A program made the position numbers and the translations under genes. A stretch of DNA of 12,508 bases, from assembly GCA_946885765.1 (NCBI GenBank), contig CAMPHD010000058.1, positions 1-12,508 on the forward strand, read 5' to 3'. This DNA is from an uncultured Thalassospira sp. GTDB lineage: Bacteria; Pseudomonadota; Alphaproteobacteria; Rhodospirillales_A; Thalassospiraceae. The notes beneath the pieces are model-generated. The model saw nothing but the letters and a program-made list of their open reading frames with translations. It was not told the DNA's origin and did no database searches. Shown here one piece after another: positions 10,901 through 12,508 of this stretch (positions within the stretch are counted from its first letter, which is position 1; each line of letters opens with the position of its first letter).

Positions 10901-11241
10901 GTCCACGCGACATTCACAAGACCATAGTGAAGTTACCTTTCCCACGCTTCAATAAGACAGATGACATGCATCTTGCTCTGTCTTATCTCGGCAGGGAATG
11001 TAGTATACTTGCATCTAATTTCTCTACAGTATGCAACCTCAATGACTTAGGAAGCCACGCTCTTGGCAGAGTTAGAGCAAACCTAAGAGAACAATTGCGG
11101 AATGAACTTGAAAAGATAGACGACTTGGTAGAGGCGCTCTCTACTGGTCGTTCACATGCTACAGTCGCAGCCACCCGGCGCGCTAGAAAGGCCAAACGCC
11201 ATAAAATGATAGCTAGTTTGTTCGACTTCGAAGGAGATTAA
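7951..11241 (+). CDS. Type IIG-like restriction-modification protein: nuclease domain + Eco57I-type N6-adenine methyltransferase + target recognition region
   Basis: A single protein of about 1096 residues (ATG 7951; a GTG three codons earlier at 7942 is possible, neither has a good ribosome site). Residues 1-130 resemble the PD-(D/E)XK domain of fused restriction-methylases: YGRAD with Asp76, strand IIIEWEKDL with Glu85, Glu87 and Lys88, then a helix and ATDG-RWVRY at about 121-130. The expected E-x-K reads E-W-E-K. Residues about 150-340 are a helical linker. The methyltransferase follows: GEYYTP (348-353), motif I DPACGSGSF (374-382), GIDIHP (408-413) and catalytic motif IV NPPW (569-572), then FVLPRSFLS. 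The C-terminal third, ending in a RGLFGPRDIH...LPFP block at 981-998, resembles the target-recognition part of such enzymes. It would methylate adenine in, and possibly cut near, an unknown site. It is AT-rich, uses TTA, CTA, AGA and ATA freely unlike its neighbours, and stands alone, all signs of transfer. Methylase role is sure; active cleavage is inferred. Confidence 0.88.
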   Translation: MPADNIFNQAYTEKLFHDLKSANTESAKKERFLQYLTIAFSDDNGAQQLVSALALGAERVVANIPRGERKSYGRADTQTETIIIEWEKDLAKTGEHAKHQLEEYLEGNWRSGQNYRFILIATDGIRWVRYAPDWSRLENKQFSLGSSFRLRETKRFELNASSFGEFPFFLDELLFSSHPKNATLENIQYDFGDTSRAFINSIVNLQLCMSDITEKSELQVAFEQWRRFLSIAYGRFDDSPNMFLVHTYLSVFAKFIAYSVITNKPIIEDETIYNILNGAIFDNLNIERFVEDDFFHWVAAPQYFNKLRPMFREINRQLQEYDFSKVEEDVLKGVYQELIDLETRHALGEYYTPDWLCENLVESLAITQTSKFLDPACGSGSFLRAIVARLRRDFPQLEAENIASQVVGIDIHPLSVLISKTNILLSIKDIISKSSKPITLHIYLANSLLVPRGSADLFSTHFQISIDNRPYSIDLSGVQSADDFDTLISFCDEMVHRFDEVLDRENFIRLISANISKETAKELPSQLYDVYTGMKLAHQQGRDSIWKFILQNSYKPVFLMHRFDFVLGNPPWLTYADITNGEYQTSLKSLSDHYSVTPANRANFPHLEIAAIFLAHSVNYFLRPSGQLAFVLPRSFLSADQHENMRSGQVHGVKLVEGWDLQGVTPLFRVPSCVLIAIKDNGPNAVRKINSSGIIGRKLTGRLRRSQAHWEEVKTKITSEPIRLYYSRLQGTRGRARSALTTEPFDTLLGGNAYSKKFHQGATIVPRNLFFVETNQIDSDSSNLNTRVINLTTSVNSDREAKKPWKGQIINARAEGKLLYRTAISRNVIPFALICPPLVLLPLIIDHEGKAEAKFVALNSEELLARGYREASKWFYKAERIWDELKTDGNRKKKIDLTSYLNWQSKLTNQKPNARFLVIYTSSASDASAVLVDRNNFDYPFIVDHKTYWCECETEEEGHYLTAYINSGYANFMIKDFQSRGLFGPRDIHKTIVKLPFPRFNKTDDMHLALSYLGRECSILASNFSTVCNLNDLGSHALGRVRANLREQLRNELEKIDDLVEALSTGRSHATVAATRRARKAKRHKMIASLFDFEGD

Positions 11242-11266
11242 CTCTTACGATCAATTATAGGAAGAA

Positions 11267-11294
11267 TGGGACCGAAGATAGAGCCCACTTTTTT
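11267..11294 (+). terminator. Weak possible terminator after the restriction-methylation gene
   Basis: TGGG (11267-11270) can pair with CCCA (11284-11287), followed by C and six T's (11289-11294). The stem is only four pairs with a large loop, so termination would be inefficient. It is the only T-tailed structure found close behind the gene stop at 11241. Confidence 0.3.
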
Positions 11295-12070
11295 CAGAAT
11301 CGAATAGCAGTGAGTTTTTCCTTTGAGTGCAATCTGCGCGGTACTCCGCCGCCTAACTTTCGAGCGAAAAGATGCATGACACATTTTCTTGACGTGCCTC
11401 CCTGTACTGATCCCCCCATCGGCGACTCCCTCGAAACCAACAATTTATGAGCACAGGCACAGCAGAGAGCAAAATCACAGCCTCTTTGCAAAACCCGTGG
11501 AAACCTTAAACTGCCTCTGCGGTTTTACATCGCGACCGCTGGCCTTTACCCGCCAGAACTATGACCACGGAATCCGGGCCACCGCCAGCCGATGACCGAT
11601 GCGACAGCAGATCCCCCACCTCAAACCAGACTTCCGGCGACCAATGAAGCCCGGACACATCTCGGGCGTCTGCCATCCTCGCCAACGGACGGTCTCCGGG
11701 CCCACGACCCGCTCCGGTCACTTCGGCCATGACGGATTTCCGGCAAACCGACGGAGCCCAGACAAACTTCAGGCGTACGGCCCCACTGGTCCACCATCGT
11801 CGGGCCACGCTCAATGCTGCCCGCTGCTGCCATTGCTGCCGTTCCCGGCAGATTTAACTTATCCCTCCTCGATAAGACGCACCTCTCCCGTCATGACAAA
11901 TGACCGGGTTAGTTCCCTTAGTCCCTTTAATCCTTGGGCAGAATGCCGCCGTAATGGCTCCGCCATCCGCCGATCCATATCCTGCGGAATGCCCCGCTGC
12001 CCTGCCCCTGTCTGTGTCCGTATCTTTGTCGCTGCATCCTGCCCCCCTCTTTCATCCGGCCCAAGCGCAA
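11295..12070. other. Non-coding or degraded stretch right of the accessory gene
   Basis: About 775 bp without a convincing gene. The first 200 bp keep the AT-richer look of the accessory gene; from about 11510 the sequence is GC-rich again, which puts the right limit of the acquired segment near 11300-11500. The GC-rich part contains short dyads such as CTGGC-GCCAG (11539-11556) and many CCGG words. Open frames exist on both strands (for example 11506-11814 minus, 102 codons, and 11599-12174 plus, 191 codons), but none has a ribosome site, a recognisable domain or a composition clearly better than chance. No transposase, integrase, direct repeat or attachment site was found. Confidence 0.45.
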
Positions 12071-12101
12071 AAACCCGCGAGGCTCAAGGCCTCGCGGGTT
12101 T
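12071..12101 (-). terminator. Strong intrinsic terminator facing the minus strand
   Basis: AAACCCGCGAGGC (12071-12083) and GCCTCGCGGGTTT (12089-12101) form a perfect 13-bp stem with a five-base loop. The A-run lies on the left on the plus strand, giving six T's on the minus strand (TTTTTTG), so it stops transcripts coming from the right. No minus-strand protein gene precedes it; the most likely source is read-through from the tRNA/rRNA operon ending at 12426. Confidence 0.85.
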
Positions 12102-12271
12102 CAGTCCGGGCGGTTTTCTCCCGTTGACTTTTCTTTTATGCCACAAACAAAAGAACAAATCAAGAACTTTTTAAAAAAAGATATGGGGAACGGATTACAG
12201 ATGGGATGGAGGATGCGTCGAACCTCCGCAGTCTGCGCGCGGGCTACCGCCCGTGCTCAACCTTCGGCTTA

Positions 12272-12294
12272 AAATCGCTCCACTGGAGCGATTT
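12272..12294. repeat. Perfect 10-bp hairpin between the two terminators
   Basis: AAATCGCTCC (12272-12281), loop ACT, GGAGCGATTT (12285-12294). On the minus strand the stem is followed by TTTTAAG, so it could act as a weak terminator. It is flanked by other dyads: CGGGC-TACC-GCCCG (about 12240-12253) and GGAGG...CCTCC (about 12209-12228). The cluster may be a post-rRNA spacer structure or a dispersed palindromic element; copy number cannot be judged from one window. Confidence 0.6.
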
Positions 12295-12395
12295 CTTCAC
12301 AGCCTCAGCCTTCAGGCATGAGCGGCTCCCGGTGGTCGCAGCCATCCCCTTCATGGGCACAGGCTCAAAACCCGACCAGACAAGCCCAAACGACA

Positions 12396-12418
12396 AAACC
12401 CCGCCACTGGCGGGGTTT
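12396..12418 (-). terminator. Intrinsic terminator directly after the initiator tRNA
   Basis: AAACCCCGCC (12396-12405), loop of three (ACT), GGCGGGGTTT (12409-12418). On the minus strand the stem ends in four T's. It begins eight bases past the encoded CCA of the tRNA, which is the position expected for the end of a tRNA or rRNA operon transcript. Confidence 0.93.
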
Positions 12419-12425
12419 GATCGTT

Positions 12426-12502
<77 letters not shown>

Positions 12503-12508
12503 TCAGGG

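Noticed and set aside
7942..11241. BREX PglX or a Type I HsdM as identity of the large methylase
   Set aside because: There are no BREX partners (PglZ, BrxC) or HsdS/HsdR genes, and the N-terminal nuclease-like domain points to a stand-alone Type IIG-like fusion.
11294..11491. 65-codon minus-strand frame just after the restriction-methylation gene
   Set aside because: Low-complexity composition without any motif; no promoter or ribosome site.
7798..11500. Attachment-site duplication or insertion-sequence ends flanking the AT-rich segment
   Set aside because: I compared both flanks by eye and found no shared direct or inverted repeat and no recombinase gene; the nearby tRNA shows no second partial copy in the window.
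11599..12174. 191-codon plus-strand frame in the right-hand intergenic region
   Set aside because: Pro/Ser/Arg-rich, no ribosome site, no domain, and it reads through a strong terminator hairpin.

Overview
The window looks like part of a free-living, probably marine alphaproteobacterial chromosome. The inference rests on moderately GC-rich core genes, a betaine-type osmolyte transporter, a bifunctional catalase-peroxidase, and an initiator tRNA placed as at the end of a Rhodospirillales-type rRNA operon. A Thalassospira-like organism would fit, but the genus is a guess that 16S or protein searches would have to settle.

Layout. Positions 1-933 (minus) hold most of an Ldh2-family malate/lactate-type dehydrogenase that runs off the left edge. 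A divergent promoter region leads to a small META-domain lipoprotein (1181-1645, plus). A bidirectional terminator (1664-1696) separates it from a converging pair on the minus strand, a universal stress protein (3414-3827) followed by a BCCT-type osmolyte transporter (1716-3347), probably one osmotic-stress operon. Next come a hormone-sensitive-lipase-type esterase (4085-5026, minus), a long 497-bp divergent leader, and katG (5524-7710, plus) with a strong terminator.

After the katG terminator the composition changes sharply. A single AT-rich gene (7951-11241, plus) encodes an approximately 1100-residue restriction-methylation fusion: an N-terminal PD-(D/E)XK-like nuclease domain, a complete N6-adenine (gamma/Eco57I-type) methyltransferase and a C-terminal target-recognition-like region. 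It has no partner genes and a different codon habit, so it is best read as a horizontally acquired one-gene defence cassette. Its nuclease motif has Glu-x-Glu where Glu-x-Lys is usual, which is the most interesting point of the window.

The right end (11242-12395) holds no convincing gene. It contains a GC-rich stretch with a doubtful reading frame and a series of strong hairpins whose T-tracts face the minus strand. They lie downstream of an initiator tRNA-fMet (12426-12502, minus), which in alphaproteobacteria typically closes the 16S-23S-5S rRNA operon; that operon would lie just beyond the right edge. The tRNA has an A-U pair in place of the first of the three usual G-C pairs of the initiator anticodon stem.

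The core genes fit a stress theme (osmolyte uptake, USP, KatG, META lipoprotein), but only the USP-BCCT pair is close enough to be called an operon.
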